From an uncultured Bacteroidota bacterium (lineage in GTDB: Bacteria; Bacteroidota; Bacteroidia; Bacteroidales; P3), in contig CACZWL010000016.1 in NCBI GenBank assembly GCA_902784865.1, positions 1-64,000 of the forward strand: a DNA stretch of 64,000 nucleotides, given 5' to 3'. The notes under the pieces were generated by a model. That model made no database searches. It saw nothing but the letters and a program-made list of their open reading frames with translations, and had not been told where the DNA came from. A program made the position numbers and the translations under genes. Positions 52,430-61,055 of this stretch are shown here, in pieces; positions within the stretch are counted from its first letter, which is position 1, and each line of letters begins with the position of its first letter.

Positions 52430-52464
52430 CATCGGGGCTAAAACACCCGAAAATCGACATAAAA

Positions 52465-52508
52465 CGCTCGCGTACAACACATTGTACGCGAGCGTATTTT
52501 TTTGCAAA
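52465..52508 (+). terminator. Strong rho-independent terminator
   Basis: ACGCTCGCGTACAA (52465-52478), CACA loop, TTGTACGCGAGCGT (52483-52496), then eight T. A 14-bp perfect stem ends the natA-natB-hydrolase-membrane-protein unit. Confidence 0.92.
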
Positions 52509-52611
52509 AAAGTGCCCGAAAGCCCCCAAATTGCCCCAACACAAACAACTGACTACCACACATCTAAGGGTATCCTCTTCTTCCTTGGTAGGTATATGGT
52601 AGGGGGATCAC

Positions 52612-52780
52612 TTTAATTAGCCGTGGGCGTGAGCCCACGGGGCGCATCGGGCGGGCGCACAACGGAGCCCCGTCAGGGGCGGCACAATCTGCGTTAGTGT
52701 GTCGCCTCTGGCGGGGCTCCGGATTCTCGCTTGGGGGTCAGTCCGTGGGCTTGCGCCCACGGCTATTCATGGTGTCGCCC
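52612..52780. repeat. Large palindromic repeat element
   Basis: Nested inverted repeats: GCCGTGGGCGTGAGCCCACGG, then a GGAGCCCCGTCAGGGGCGGC region, matched on the far side by TGTCGCCTCTGGCGGGGCTC and GTCCGTGGGCTTGCGCCCAC. This is the layout of REP/BIME-like elements. It fills the 52430-52805 gap with the terminator; no gene. Confidence 0.8.
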
Positions 52781-52805
52781 TGCGCGGGCTCCTGTGGGAA
52801 CAAGG

Positions 52806-53507
52806 TCAGTGGACGGATCGACCGCCGTAGCGGCTGCCGCTGTCCACGCCCTGGCCGCCCGAACCGAAGTAGAAGTACCACGCGCCGCGCGGGCTGCCCG
52901 CGTAGAGCGACGAGGACCAGTAGAAGCCGCCCTCGCCCGCGTCGTAGAGCTCACCGTCCCAGCGGGAGCCGGCGGCGGGCAGGAAGAGGCTGTTGCCGTT
53001 GGCGGCGGTGAACTTGCGGCCTGCGACGCCGTTCACTTGCGTCCACTCGGCGGTGGTGTTGGCGATGAGTTCTTCCCACTCCTCTTTCGTGGGCATGCGG
53101 GCGCCGTCGCCCAGCTTCTGCGCGGCCACGTCGTCAATCGCCTGCAGGGTGGTCAGGTTGTCGGGTGTACCGTAGGTGGTGCTGGTGTTGTACTTGGTGA
53201 GCGTCTGCAGGCTGCCCTCGGCATCAACGGTGCAGTACTTGTACGTGCTCCAGTTGTAGACCTCCTTCGTGGCGGTCTCGCCCCAGGCGTAGTAGTCGCC
53301 ACGGCCCTCGGGCGTGGTGGCGCCGAGGTTGCACTTGGCCCACAGCAGGCCAGAGGGCAGGCCGAGGTCCACCCACTCGGCGGTCTCCGTGCCGGTGTTG
53401 CCGCCGCCGTTGCCGTTGTTGTCATTGTCGTCGTCCTTGCCGCAGGCGGTGAAGGCCAGCGCGGCTCCCATGGCCATGAAGGTCAGCAGCCTGATGGTCT
53501 TTTTCAT
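52806..53507 (-). CDS. FISUMP-type lipoprotein
   Basis: 233 residues. Lipoprotein signal MKKTIRLLTFMAMGAALAFT with AC cleavage site, an Asp/Asn/Gly-rich spacer, then the repeating Bacteroidales pattern EWVDLGLPSGLLWAKCNLGA, DYYAWGE, RMPTKEEWEEL and FYWSSSLYAG...AWYFYF of the Fibrobacter succinogenes major paralogous domain. Typical family ends RPV or similar; here it stops after GGRSVH, a few residues early. Envelope surface role suspected; function unknown. Confidence 0.85.
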   Translation of the reverse strand: MKKTIRLLTFMAMGAALAFTACGKDDDNDNNGNGGGNTGTETAEWVDLGLPSGLLWAKCNLGATTPEGRGDYYAWGETATKEVYNWSTYKYCTVDAEGSLQTLTKYNTSTTYGTPDNLTTLQAIDDVAAQKLGDGARMPTKEEWEELIANTTAEWTQVNGVAGRKFTAANGNSLFLPAAGSRWDGELYDAGEGGFYWSSSLYAGSPRGAWYFYFGSGGQGVDSGSRYGGRSVH

Positions 53508-53564
53508 TTTGTCTGTTTTTGGGTTGATATCGGATTTGTTTAATACAAGAAAGTGTCCGCTGCA

Positions 53565-54338
53565 TCAGCAGTCTTCGACGGCGCCTTTGATTTGCACCTT
53601 GGTGAGGCCCTCGTCGATGATGGGTTGGACTAACGTCTTCATTTCCTGCGGGGTGAACTTCTGCAGGCCCTGCATGGGTGTGGGGCGGTCGATGGTGTAG
53701 ACCATCCACTCGCGTGGGCGGAGGAGGCGCACGATGTCGAGGAGGCCTGCGACGACTTCGGGGCTCGACGAGTCGAAGTCGGGGCTGCGGAGCATGCAGG
53801 TCTGGAGGACGAAGTCGCCGCCAAAGCCACGGAGCGCCTCGACGACACGGGAGAGGTCGTAGCCCGGGGCAGGGATGTTTATCTTGGCTATCAGCTCGTT
53901 GGAGGGTGCGTCGATTTTCATGATGGGGTTGTCGACGCGACGCAGGGCGGCGAAGACTTCGGGGAGGTGGACGCGTGTGGCGTTGCTGAGGACGCTGACT
54001 TTGGCCTGCGGGTAGTGAAGGTCGCGCAGGCGGAGGGTGTCGTCGATGATCTGCGGGAACTCGGGGTTGAGGGTGGGTTCGCCGTCGCCGCTGAAGGTGA
54101 TGCTGTCGACGGGGGTGCCTTGCTGCTTGAGTTTGAGGAGCATGCGCTCGAGGTCGCCGCGCACCTTGGCGGCCGAGGGGAGGACGGTGTCGTCGCGCCC
54201 GTCGCGGTTCCAGCCGCACTCGCAGTAGATGCAGTCGAAGTTGCATATTTTGCCCCGCTCGGGCAAGAGATTGATTCCCAGCGAGCTGCCAAGGCGGCGG
54301 CTGAAGATGGGTCCGAACACAGTTTCTTCGCGTATCAT
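53565..54338 (-). CDS. Radical SAM protein (YfkB/MoaA-like)
   Basis: 257 residues. The [4Fe-4S] motif CNFDCIYC (C-x3-C-x2-C) is near 31-38, followed by SITFSGDGEPTLNP, the SAM-binding GE motif, and a short C-terminal part. ATG 54338 (MIREETVFGPIFSRRLG) matches the family start; the frame is open further upstream through AT-rich DNA. Substrate unknown. Confidence 0.88.
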   Translation of the reverse strand: MIREETVFGPIFSRRLGSSLGINLLPERGKICNFDCIYCECGWNRDGRDDTVLPSAAKVRGDLERMLLKLKQQGTPVDSITFSGDGEPTLNPEFPQIIDDTLRLRDLHYPQAKVSVLSNATRVHLPEVFAALRRVDNPIMKIDAPSNELIAKINIPAPGYDLSRVVEALRGFGGDFVLQTCMLRSPDFDSSSPEVVAGLLDIVRLLRPREWMVYTIDRPTPMQGLQKFTPQEMKTLVQPIIDEGLTKVQIKGAVEDC

Positions 54339-54412
54339 AATGTTATGCAATATTTTTGCCACAGTGGCGTTACAATGTTCTAAAAAGGTATCCGTTATGA
54401 ATAGAATCCATA

Positions 54413-54438
54413 TAAAAAAAAGCATCGCTTGGGATGCT
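54413..54438 (-). terminator. Terminator of tRNA-Val(CAC)
   Basis: Minus strand AGCATCC...GATGCT stem followed by a T7 run, immediately after the tRNA 3' end. Confidence 0.75.
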
Positions 54439-54444
54439 CTTCGG

Positions 54445-54519
54445 TGGTCTGTGGGAGATTCGAACTCTCGACCTCTTCCGTGTGAAGGAAGCGCTCTAAA
54501 CCAACTGAGCTAACAGACC
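54445..54519 (-). tRNA. tRNA-Val, anticodon CAC
   Basis: 75 nt. Acceptor GGTCTGT/ACAGACC, D-stem GCTC/GAGC, anticodon stem CTTCC/GGAAG around loop TTCACAC, T-arm GAGAG/CTCCC with one A-C mismatch around TTCGAAT. Anticodon CAC reads GUG. CCA is not encoded. Confidence 0.9.
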
Positions 54520-54557
54520 ATAGGTTGTTGGTGTCTTTTTTTCTCTCGAAAACGGGT

Positions 54558-54566
54558 GCAAAAGTA
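54558..54566 (-). promoter_or_regulatory. -7 element TACTTTTGC for tRNA-Val(CAC)
   Basis: Minus-strand TACTTTTGC 39 bp upstream of the tRNA. Confidence 0.5.
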
Positions 54567-54602
54567 CGAACATTTTTTGACACGACAAAATTTTTCTTCA
54601 AA

Positions 54603-55331
54603 ATGGGCCAGAAAAAGCAATCGCCAACGAAGTCGCAGGTGGTCGGAATAGCCTGGATTACAGCGCTATTCATACTCCTTGCCGGGTTTCTCTTTTTTTC
54701 GCGGCGAGGGGGTGGCGAGGGGGTGCCAAACGACAGCATAAAGGTGTCGGACATCGCGAAATTGGCACGGAAGGAGGACTCGGTCTACCGCTCGCGCCGC
54801 GCGCATGCCGAGCCGCGACGGCGGCCGCAGGAGCCTGCGCGCGCCGAGGAGCCCCTCTACAGCACCGAGGCCGCCCCGGCAAGGAAGCAGCCACTGAGGG
54901 TGGAGCTGAACGCGGCAGACACGACGGCCCTGATGCTGTTGCACGGCATCGGGCCGGCCTACGCGCAGCGCATCGTGCGCTACCGCGAACGGCTGGGCGG
55001 CTTCGTCGACATGAGCCAGCTGCTCGAGGTCTACGGCTTCACGCCCGCACTGCTGGAGCACATAGCCCCCTACCTGCTGCTGGACACGCTGGGCATCAGG
55101 AAGATAAGCATCAACAACATCGGACTGAAGGCGCTGGCGCGGCACCCGTATGTGGAGTACTACCAGGCACGCGACATCGTGAACCTGCGGGCGCACGGCG
55201 TGGTGTTCGAGACGGAGGAGGACCTGCGGGCGGTGCCCTCGATGGCCGACAGCACCCTGCAAAGGCTGCGCCCCTACCTGGACTACGCGCCCGCCGCCGT
55301 CGGAACAAAAAACACGTCCGACACACAATAA
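54603..55331 (+). CDS. Membrane-anchored helix-hairpin-helix protein (ComEA-like)
   Basis: 242 residues. One N-terminal membrane segment (VVGIAWITALFILLAGFLFF, about 13-33), an Arg/Glu-rich linker, then tandem helix-hairpin-helix domains: LRVELNAADTTALMLLHGIGPAYAQRIVRYRERLGGF (about 97-135) and ISINNIGLKALARHPYVEYYQARDI (about 172-196). This layout fits ComEA, which binds DNA at the cell surface during uptake. ComEC lies 2 kb downstream. Confidence 0.82.
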   Translation: MGQKKQSPTKSQVVGIAWITALFILLAGFLFFSRRGGGEGVPNDSIKVSDIAKLARKEDSVYRSRRAHAEPRRRPQEPARAEEPLYSTEAAPARKQPLRVELNAADTTALMLLHGIGPAYAQRIVRYRERLGGFVDMSQLLEVYGFTPALLEHIAPYLLLDTLGIRKISINNIGLKALARHPYVEYYQARDIVNLRAHGVVFETEEDLRAVPSMADSTLQRLRPYLDYAPAAVGTKNTSDTQ

Positions 55332-55373
55332 TAGGCACGATTGCGCGTTAGGCTACAAAAAAAGGACACTAAC

Positions 55374-55892
55374 ATGCTAGACTCCAACCCTTCGTGGGTC
55401 GCCGTAATGACCTATCCCGGCGCCGAGCCCCTGGTGGCAGAGCGTTTCCGCGACGCGACGCCGCCGATAGAACACTACCTGCCGATGCTCTGCGGCAAAG
55501 ACAAGCGCTTCAAAAAGAACCCGATACAGGAGAAGCCCATGTTCCCATGCTACGTGTTTGCGCGCATCAACAACAAGCAGGTCTACCAGACGCGGACGAC
55601 GAAGGGGGTGCTGTTTATCGTGTCGAGCCAGCACAGCATCATCCAGGTGCCGGAGAAGGACATCGAGGCGGTGAGGGCCTTCGAGGCGTCGCAGCGCAAA
55701 TTCTACATCCACGAGACCACGAAGCTGGTGAAGGGCGCCGAGGCCATCATCACCGACGGCGAGTTCGCCGGCATGCGCGGACGCCTGGTGAAAGGCTGCA
55801 AAGACGGCAACTTCTGCGTGAGCATCAGCGTGATGAACCTCTCGTTCGTGGTGCGCTTGCGCCGCTACGAACTGCGGCCGGCAGAGCAATGA
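55374..55892 (+). CDS. UpxY-family transcription antiterminator (NusG paralog)
   Basis: 172 residues. NusG N-terminal domain (SWVAVMTYPGAEPLVAERFR, about 6-26; YLPMLCGKDKRFKKNPIQEKPMFPCYVFARI, about 36-67) and a KOW domain (GAEAIITDGEFAGMRGRLVKG, about 122-142). UpxY proteins act on single capsule operons, but no polysaccharide operon follows; a bidirectional terminator lies right after the gene. Confidence 0.88.
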   Translation: MLDSNPSWVAVMTYPGAEPLVAERFRDATPPIEHYLPMLCGKDKRFKKNPIQEKPMFPCYVFARINNKQVYQTRTTKGVLFIVSSQHSIIQVPEKDIEAVRAFEASQRKFYIHETTKLVKGAEAIITDGEFAGMRGRLVKGCKDGNFCVSISVMNLSFVVRLRRYELRPAEQ

Positions 55893-55893
55893 A

Positions 55894-55928
55894 AGAAAGG
55901 CACGGAACATTCCGCGCCTTTTCTTTTT
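55894..55928. terminator. Bidirectional terminator
   Basis: GAAAGGC and GCCTTTTC arms with GGAA/TTCC inner pairing, T-run on the plus strand and A-run start on the other side. Serves upxY (+) and the tRNA-Val(GAC) (-). Confidence 0.75.
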
Positions 55929-55929
55929 G

Positions 55930-56004
55930 TGATCTGCACAAGATTTGAACTTGTGACCTCTTGCCTGTCAAGCAAGCGCTCTAAACCAACTGAGCTAGCA
56001 GATC
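55930..56004 (-). tRNA. tRNA-Val, anticodon GAC
   Basis: 75 nt. Acceptor GATCTGC/GCAGATC, D-stem GCTC/GAGC, anticodon stem CTTGC/GCAAG around TTGACAG, T-arm ACAAG/CTTGT around TTCAAAT. Anticodon GAC reads GUC/GUU. Second valine tRNA within 1.6 kb. CCA not encoded. Confidence 0.92.
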
Positions 56005-56031
56005 GGTGCGATTCCGCTCTCGAAATCGGGT

Positions 56032-56040
56032 GCAAAAATA
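56032..56040 (-). promoter_or_regulatory. -7 element TATTTTTGC for tRNA-Val(GAC)
   Basis: Minus-strand TATTTTTGC 28 bp upstream of the tRNA. Confidence 0.5.
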
Positions 56041-56083
56041 CACACTTTTTCCGACATGGCAAAATAATTTTGAAAAAAATTTG

Positions 56084-56092
56084 TAATTTTGC
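56084..56092 (+). promoter_or_regulatory. -7 element TAATTTTGC for the DUF2147 operon
   Basis: Lies 25 bp before ATG 56117; an upstream TTTG at about 56060 is plausible. Confidence 0.55.
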
Positions 56093-56116
56093 ATTCCACA
56101 AACAAAAAAACTCAAG

Positions 56117-56578
56117 ATGAAAAAGACACTAATAACACTGATTATCACCCTGTTGTCACTCACAACGGCGGTGTCGCAAAATCCACTCAACAATGCCGCC
56201 GACAACATCGTCGGCACCTATTCCGGCGAGCTGAACGGGGATAAATTCAAGGCAAAAATCACAAAATTGACCGACGGAAGCTACCGCGGACAGATCATCT
56301 GGGTGGAAAACGACCGTGACGCGCAGGGACACAAGCTGTTAGACACAAAAAATCCCGAAAAGAAGCTGCGCAACACGCCCTGCGACCGCATCGTGCTGTT
56401 CAGCGGCCTGCGCTACGACGCCAAGGAACGCGAGTGGAGCGGGACAAAAATCTACGACCCCACACGCGGCATGCGGGCCAAACTGGTGGCCTCGTGGACC
56501 AAAGACGGGCAGCTGCGGCTGAAGTGCAGCGTGATGGGCATCAGCAAGAACCTCTACTGGCAACGTATTGATAAATAG
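56117..56578 (+). CDS. DUF2147 family exported protein
   Basis: 153 residues with signal peptide MKKTLITLIITLLSLTTAVS. Beta-rich DUF2147 fold with NIVGTYSGELNGDKFKAKITKL, YRGQIIWVENDRDA and GLRYDAKEREWSGTKIYDPTRG. Family function unknown; members bind small molecules or help in lipid/envelope work by structural analogy. First gene of an operon with a nitroreductase and ComEC. Confidence 0.87.
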   Translation: MKKTLITLIITLLSLTTAVSQNPLNNAADNIVGTYSGELNGDKFKAKITKLTDGSYRGQIIWVENDRDAQGHKLLDTKNPEKKLRNTPCDRIVLFSGLRYDAKEREWSGTKIYDPTRGMRAKLVASWTKDGQLRLKCSVMGISKNLYWQRIDK

Positions 56579-56587
56579 AACCATAGC

Positions 56588-57235
56588 ATGGCAGACAACT
56601 ACCTCGAGAAACGCTACGAAGAGACCCTCGGCCAGCAGCGCCCGAAGGTGAAGCGCGTGGGCAACACAGTCGACACCCTGCTGCGGAAGAACCGCAGCAC
56701 GCGCGGGTACAATATAAAATATATAGTGAGCGAACAGGAGCTGCGCCGCATCATAGAGGTGTGCAGCAAGGTGCCGTCGGCCTGCAACCAGCAGGTGCTG
56801 AGGTTCTTGCCCGTCACCAAGGAGAGCGGTGCCGACCGCGTGCTGCCCCTCGTCAAGATGGGGGCGGCGCTGCCCGAGCTGCACCTGCCCTTCGAGGGCA
56901 CCGAGCCGCAGGCCTTCATCATCTGCTGCTCGACGGCCAAGGAGTCGCCGCTGGTAGACGTAGACCTCGGTATTGCCCTGCAGAGCATGCTGCTGAAGGC
57001 CGTGGAGATGGGCCTTAACGGACTGATAATCGGCGCCTTCAACCGCGAGAAGCTGCGCGAGGCGTTCAACCTCCCCTACCCTCCGCTCATGGTGCTGGCC
57101 ATCGGCAAAGGCGCCGAGCGCATCGAGCTGACGCCCATCGGAGCCGACGAGAGCCACGCCTACTACCGCCGCGACGGCATACACTACGTGCCGAAGGTGC
57201 GACCCGACGAGCTGATTATCAGCACCCATGCGTAG
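56588..57235 (+). CDS. Nitroreductase family NAD(P)H-dependent flavoprotein
   Basis: 215 residues. FMN-binding nitroreductase fold: RKNRSTRGYNIKYIV (R-S-x-R flavin phosphate site, about 34-48), PSACNQQVLRFLPV (about 63-76) and the GLNGLIIGAFNREKLREAFNLP region (about 141-163). Substrate unknown. Its stop overlaps the ComEC start by 8 bp. Confidence 0.88.
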   Translation: MADNYLEKRYEETLGQQRPKVKRVGNTVDTLLRKNRSTRGYNIKYIVSEQELRRIIEVCSKVPSACNQQVLRFLPVTKESGADRVLPLVKMGAALPELHLPFEGTEPQAFIICCSTAKESPLVDVDLGIALQSMLLKAVEMGLNGLIIGAFNREKLREAFNLPYPPLMVLAIGKGAERIELTPIGADESHAYYRRDGIHYVPKVRPDELIISTHA

Positions 57236-58658
57236 AGCGCCGCTCGTGCCGACAGCCCTGGCCCTCATGGCCGGCATCGCCGTGGCACGGCTGGCACCGG
57301 GCCTGCCCATCGGCGTGTGGGTGGGCGGCATGGCGGCAGCAACCCTGGCCGGCGGACTGATGCTGATAGCCGGCACCAAGCGCTACGAGCGCATACTGGG
57401 CGCACTGTTCCTGGCGGTGGTATTCGTCGCCGGAGGGCTGCGGAGCATCGTCGCCGACCCGACACGCGACGAACTGGACTGGAGCCACCACTGTACACCT
57501 CCGAACTATCTGGAAATCAAACTTAAGGAAACTCCCGTACCGAGGGAGAAGAGCTACCGCGCGCGGGCGGAAGTGGTCAGCGTCGACAACATCGGCGTGC
57601 GCGGACGCATGACCCTCTACCTGCGGAAGGACGCGCAGGCGGCGGCGCTGCGCTACGGCGACCGCCTGCTGGCACACGGGTATGCCGACACCATCCGCCG
57701 AACCCTCTACGTGACGGGCGACCACTACCTGGTCACCGCAAGCGACAGCACCTCGCGCCGCGCACGCATTGAGCAGCTGAGAATGAGACTGTTGCGACGC
57801 ATGCAAGAGGGACCGCTTCCACGACGCGAGGCCGGAGTGGCCGAGGCGCTGACGGTGGGCTGGCGCGGCGACCTGGATGCCTCGACGCAAGCCGCCTACC
57901 GCGACGCAGGCATCGCTCACCTGCTGGCAGTCAGCGGATTGCACGTCGGCCTGCTGGCAGCCATGGTCGGAGGCCTGATGTTCTGGACCGGCCGCGAGCG
58001 ACGCGGGCGCACCGCGAGGGGGACCATGCAGCTGGCAGCCGTCTGGACCTTCGCGCTGCTGACGGGTCTGGCGCCCTCGACGATACGTGCCGCGCTGATG
58101 TTCAGCCTATTCATTATCAGCAACATACTAGGAAGGCGAACCGACCGCATGAACCTGCTGGCGGCCTGCGCGATGATCACACTGTCGGCCGACCCCGACC
58201 TGCTGGCAGACACGGGGTGGCAGCTCTCCTACAGCGCCGTGGCCGGCATACTGATGGCGCTGCCCGTCATACACCGATACCGCAACCGCCTGTGGCAGAG
58301 CGCCATGGTGAGCTTGGCAGCGACGCTGGCCACCCTGCCGACAGTGGTGGCCACATTCCACCGACTGCCCGCCTACTCGCTGATAACCAACCTGATAGTA
58401 GTACCCTTTGCGGGGGTGCTGCTGGTGCTGTCGCTGGCCTACATGGCGGTGCCGTGCCCCGCGACGGCCGCGCCGCTGGGGTGGGCCCTGCGGGCGACGG
58501 AGTGGCTCACGGGGCAGGTGGCAGGGCTGCCCGGGGCAGTGGTCGAAGGCCTCCACCCCGACGGATGGGCCACCGCAGGCATCGCCATCACTACCGCCCT
58601 GATATTCATCACGTTACAAATCCTCGAATTTTTGAAGAAAAAACAGAAAAAATCCTGA
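57228..58658 (+). CDS. comEC: ComEC/Rec2-family DNA-uptake channel
   Basis: 476 residues. N-terminal OB-like domain (KSYRARAEVVSVDNIGVRGRMTL, about 105-130), competence domain with AYRDAGIAHLLAVSGLHVGLLAAMVGGL (about 222-250) and APSTIRAALMFSLFIISNILGRRTDRMN, about eight membrane segments. It lacks the C-terminal metallo-beta-lactamase domain of long ComEC; Bacteroidetes commonly have the short form. Suggests competence together with the ComEA-like protein at 54603, but other uptake genes are not in view. Confidence 0.87.
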   Translation: MRRAPLVPTALALMAGIAVARLAPGLPIGVWVGGMAAATLAGGLMLIAGTKRYERILGALFLAVVFVAGGLRSIVADPTRDELDWSHHCTPPNYLEIKLKETPVPREKSYRARAEVVSVDNIGVRGRMTLYLRKDAQAAALRYGDRLLAHGYADTIRRTLYVTGDHYLVTASDSTSRRARIEQLRMRLLRRMQEGPLPRREAGVAEALTVGWRGDLDASTQAAYRDAGIAHLLAVSGLHVGLLAAMVGGLMFWTGRERRGRTARGTMQLAAVWTFALLTGLAPSTIRAALMFSLFIISNILGRRTDRMNLLAACAMITLSADPDLLADTGWQLSYSAVAGILMALPVIHRYRNRLWQSAMVSLAATLATLPTVVATFHRLPAYSLITNLIVVPFAGVLLVLSLAYMAVPCPATAAPLGWALRATEWLTGQVAGLPGAVVEGLHPDGWATAGIAITTALIFITLQILEFLKKKQKKS

Positions 58659-58698
58659 AAATCGCGCTCGCGCAACAAGGTGATTTTCAGCGCTGTAG

Positions 58699-58752
58699 AA
58701 GCACCTGCTTCTGCCCTTCTTCTGCCTTGGTAGAGGGGTGGTTGGAGGCTCC
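58699..58752. repeat. CTTCTGCCC intergenic repeat after comEC
   Basis: GCACCTGCTTCTGCCCTTCT then TCTGCCTTGGTAGAGGGGTG. Closest relative is at 47382. Confidence 0.7.
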
Positions 58753-58777
58753 GCCAGGAACCCGCACAGAAAAAAAA

Positions 58778-58810
58778 TTTTGCCACAATAGAAAAAGTTC
58801 GTACTTTTGC
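58778..58810 (+). promoter_or_regulatory. Promoter of the caspase operon
   Basis: TTTTG at 58778-58782 and TACTTTTGC at 58802-58810, 19-bp spacing. A ~340-nt leader follows, with a hairpin CTCGCAAACC/GGTTTGCCGAG (58812-58842); no gene fits in the leader. Confidence 0.65.
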
Positions 58811-59147
58811 ACTCGCAAACCGCCAGAAGATGGTTTGCCGAGAAAGAAGCATTTTTGCTCCTTATTCCTTGGATGTAAAACTGGACACTTTACAGATGAA
58901 ATAAAGGAATAGAGGATAGGAATGCTCCCGTTGGTGTGTATACATGTCCCAGATATGATACCTCCTTGTGGAGCTACTCATAACGCCTTTATTTTTATTT
59001 CAGGGAGTCCAGACCCTACATCCAAAATACGGGACACAAATGGATGGCTCCACTTTCTCCGTTGTACTTTTTTCCTTTTCCCGGGCCGGAAGACAAACCT
59101 GAACCGACGGGCACGATGGTATATAACTGTGCATGAAAGGTAACACA

Positions 59148-59747
59148 ATGAGAACAGCATCAAAAACGATGTATCTTGCAATCTGCGGATGCCTAATCGC
59201 GGTAGTGCTCACGTCAGCAACCTGCAAAAGTTTCGACCCCGGAGCAAGAAAAGAGAAGCAAAAGCCCGTCAAGGTGACAAGGAGTGCCATCCAACCTGAT
59301 AGTGCCGTGGTGGAGAGACTGGGCGACACTGTGTGCAGCCTAATGTTCAACCCCCGGGCGGCGAACCTCTATTTGGTCAACCCGCTCGAGCGTCCTGCCG
59401 ACCACAACTTCACCATCGGAGGATACAAGGTAGAACAACATGTTGCGACCTTGCAGCCCGACTACCTCAGCACCCTTCTATTCCTGATGGCCGACAGTGC
59501 AAGCTACAACGACAGCCCAATGATCCCCGCCGTGGCATTTATGCCTGAAGTCGCACTGGAAATACCTGGAAAGGACGAGACTCTTTCTGTCATATTTTCC
59601 TTTATCAGCCAGCAAATGGCTATCGTAAGAAACGGCGCTGTCCAAAAAACGATCCGATATAACAACACTCGCCTATTCTTATTATTCTTCAACAACATCC
59701 TACACAACGATTTATATAACAAGCAATTAAACACCCCCGGAAAATGA
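59148..59747 (+). CDS. Exported protein of unknown function, first gene of the caspase operon
   Basis: 199 residues. Signal sequence MRTASKTMYLAICGCLIAVV followed by LTSATC; a cysteine at the right place could make it a lipoprotein, though threonine before Cys is unusual. Mature part begins with a basic stretch, then KQKPVKVTRSAIQ and a beta/alpha domain. ATG 59148 chosen over one 15 bp upstream because it starts the signal sequence. Overlaps the caspase gene (ATGA). Confidence 0.7.
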   Translation: MRTASKTMYLAICGCLIAVVLTSATCKSFDPGARKEKQKPVKVTRSAIQPDSAVVERLGDTVCSLMFNPRAANLYLVNPLERPADHNFTIGGYKVEQHVATLQPDYLSTLLFLMADSASYNDSPMIPAVAFMPEVALEIPGKDETLSVIFSFISQQMAIVRNGAVQKTIRYNNTRLFLLFFNNILHNDLYNKQLNTPGK

Positions 59748-61033
59748 AAAAGATTACGACATTATTGGCGGCCTTGCTGATTTGCAACGGCTTGATGGCT
59801 GGCAAAGTAAAGACCATAATCGTTGCAGATACCCGCAGCAACTTGCGCTGCGGCATCCAGACCAATGTGGCCTTCACATACACGGTATTGGAGGTGGTCG
59901 CCGCCCAACTGGAAATGGTCGAGAACTTCGAACCTCCCATCCTGCTCGACGAATTCCGCTGCAACAAAGACGAACTGCAGCGTCAACTTTCCGGTTTCTC
60001 CTGCACGCCGGAAGATGTGGTTCTATTCTTTTATTTCGGCCACGGGGCACGGAGTACGGACGACAAGTCGCTCTTCCCACAGATGCAACTGAAAGACGAG
60101 GCCGGAAACTTCACCAGCGACACCCACGTCCCACTGGAGGATGTCAAAGACATACTGGTCAAGAAAGGTGCAAAATTTGTTTTCGTGTTTGGCGATTGCT
60201 GCAACAGCGAAGCCTCTTGGCTCCGTCCCAAGACCAGCAGTCTAGTGGCCGCCTCAGACGGCAACAGCGAATTCACACCCGACCCCAGACTGCAAAGAAT
60301 GCTGCGCCAACTGTTTATAGACAACCAAGGTTCTATTATGACAACCGGCAGCCAGGTCGGAACCCCAAGCTACTATATCGGCCCTGAATCCGAGGGTGGC
60401 AACTGCACCAGCAACCATTTTGGAATGTACACCAACGCATTCTGGAGCACACTGCTAATCAATGAAGATGCCAACCTGACATGGGAAAAATGGCTCAGCA
60501 CCGCCAGCCAACTCACCCAAAAACTAGCACAGGAAAGGTCGAAAAACACCCTCAAGCAGAAACCCATCTACCAGATAGACACAAAACCAGCCGCACCTGC
60601 ACCCACACCGACACCAAAGCCCACAACTCCTCCCGTAACCCCAAAACAAGAGCCTGTGCCACCTAAACAGGAAGAACGAGTGAAGACCAAGCAAGAGGAG
60701 ACCGCACCCACGCCTCAAGAAAAACAAGAGCACAAAATCGACCATTCGCTCCAGAAACTTCTGGTAGCCATTGCATCGGACCGAAATAGCTATGAGTACA
60801 GGGAGCGCACAGCAAAGTCTGTGCTGAAAGAAGTCTTTGCGCCCAAAGCGCGTGTGGAAGTAATTGCTCAAAACGGCCGCACCATTGTAGAAAGCGAAAC
60901 CGCAGCCGACTTCCTCGAGCGTATCAGCCTTGCCGAGCGACTGCGCAACATCTCCATACGACAGCAAGAGGTAGACTCCAACGGAAGAACCACCTACCTC
61001 CTTGTGCACGAAGTATATGAAAAGAAACAATAA
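59744..61033 (+). CDS. Exported caspase-like cysteine protease (peptidase C14) with C-terminal domain
   Basis: 429 residues. Signal peptide MKKITTLLAALLICNGLMAG; caspase fold with catalytic His100 in FFYFGHGAR and Cys153 in FVFGDCCNSE. A Pro/Lys-rich linker (about 270-330, PAAPAPTPTPKPTTPPVTPK) joins a C-terminal domain of about 95 residues (LLVAIASDRNSYEYRERTAK...LVHEVYEK) that resembles the mature part of the next protein. Exported or periplasmic caspases of this kind are not assigned to a pathway; the His-Cys dyad suggests activity after Arg/Lys or Asp. Confidence 0.85.
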   Translation: MKKITTLLAALLICNGLMAGKVKTIIVADTRSNLRCGIQTNVAFTYTVLEVVAAQLEMVENFEPPILLDEFRCNKDELQRQLSGFSCTPEDVVLFFYFGHGARSTDDKSLFPQMQLKDEAGNFTSDTHVPLEDVKDILVKKGAKFVFVFGDCCNSEASWLRPKTSSLVAASDGNSEFTPDPRLQRMLRQLFIDNQGSIMTTGSQVGTPSYYIGPESEGGNCTSNHFGMYTNAFWSTLLINEDANLTWEKWLSTASQLTQKLAQERSKNTLKQKPIYQIDTKPAAPAPTPTPKPTTPPVTPKQEPVPPKQEERVKTKQEETAPTPQEKQEHKIDHSLQKLLVAIASDRNSYEYRERTAKSVLKEVFAPKARVEVIAQNGRTIVESETAADFLERISLAERLRNISIRQQEVDSNGRTTYLLVHEVYEKKQ

Positions 61034-61055
61034 CCACAAAAGTAGACTGCACATT

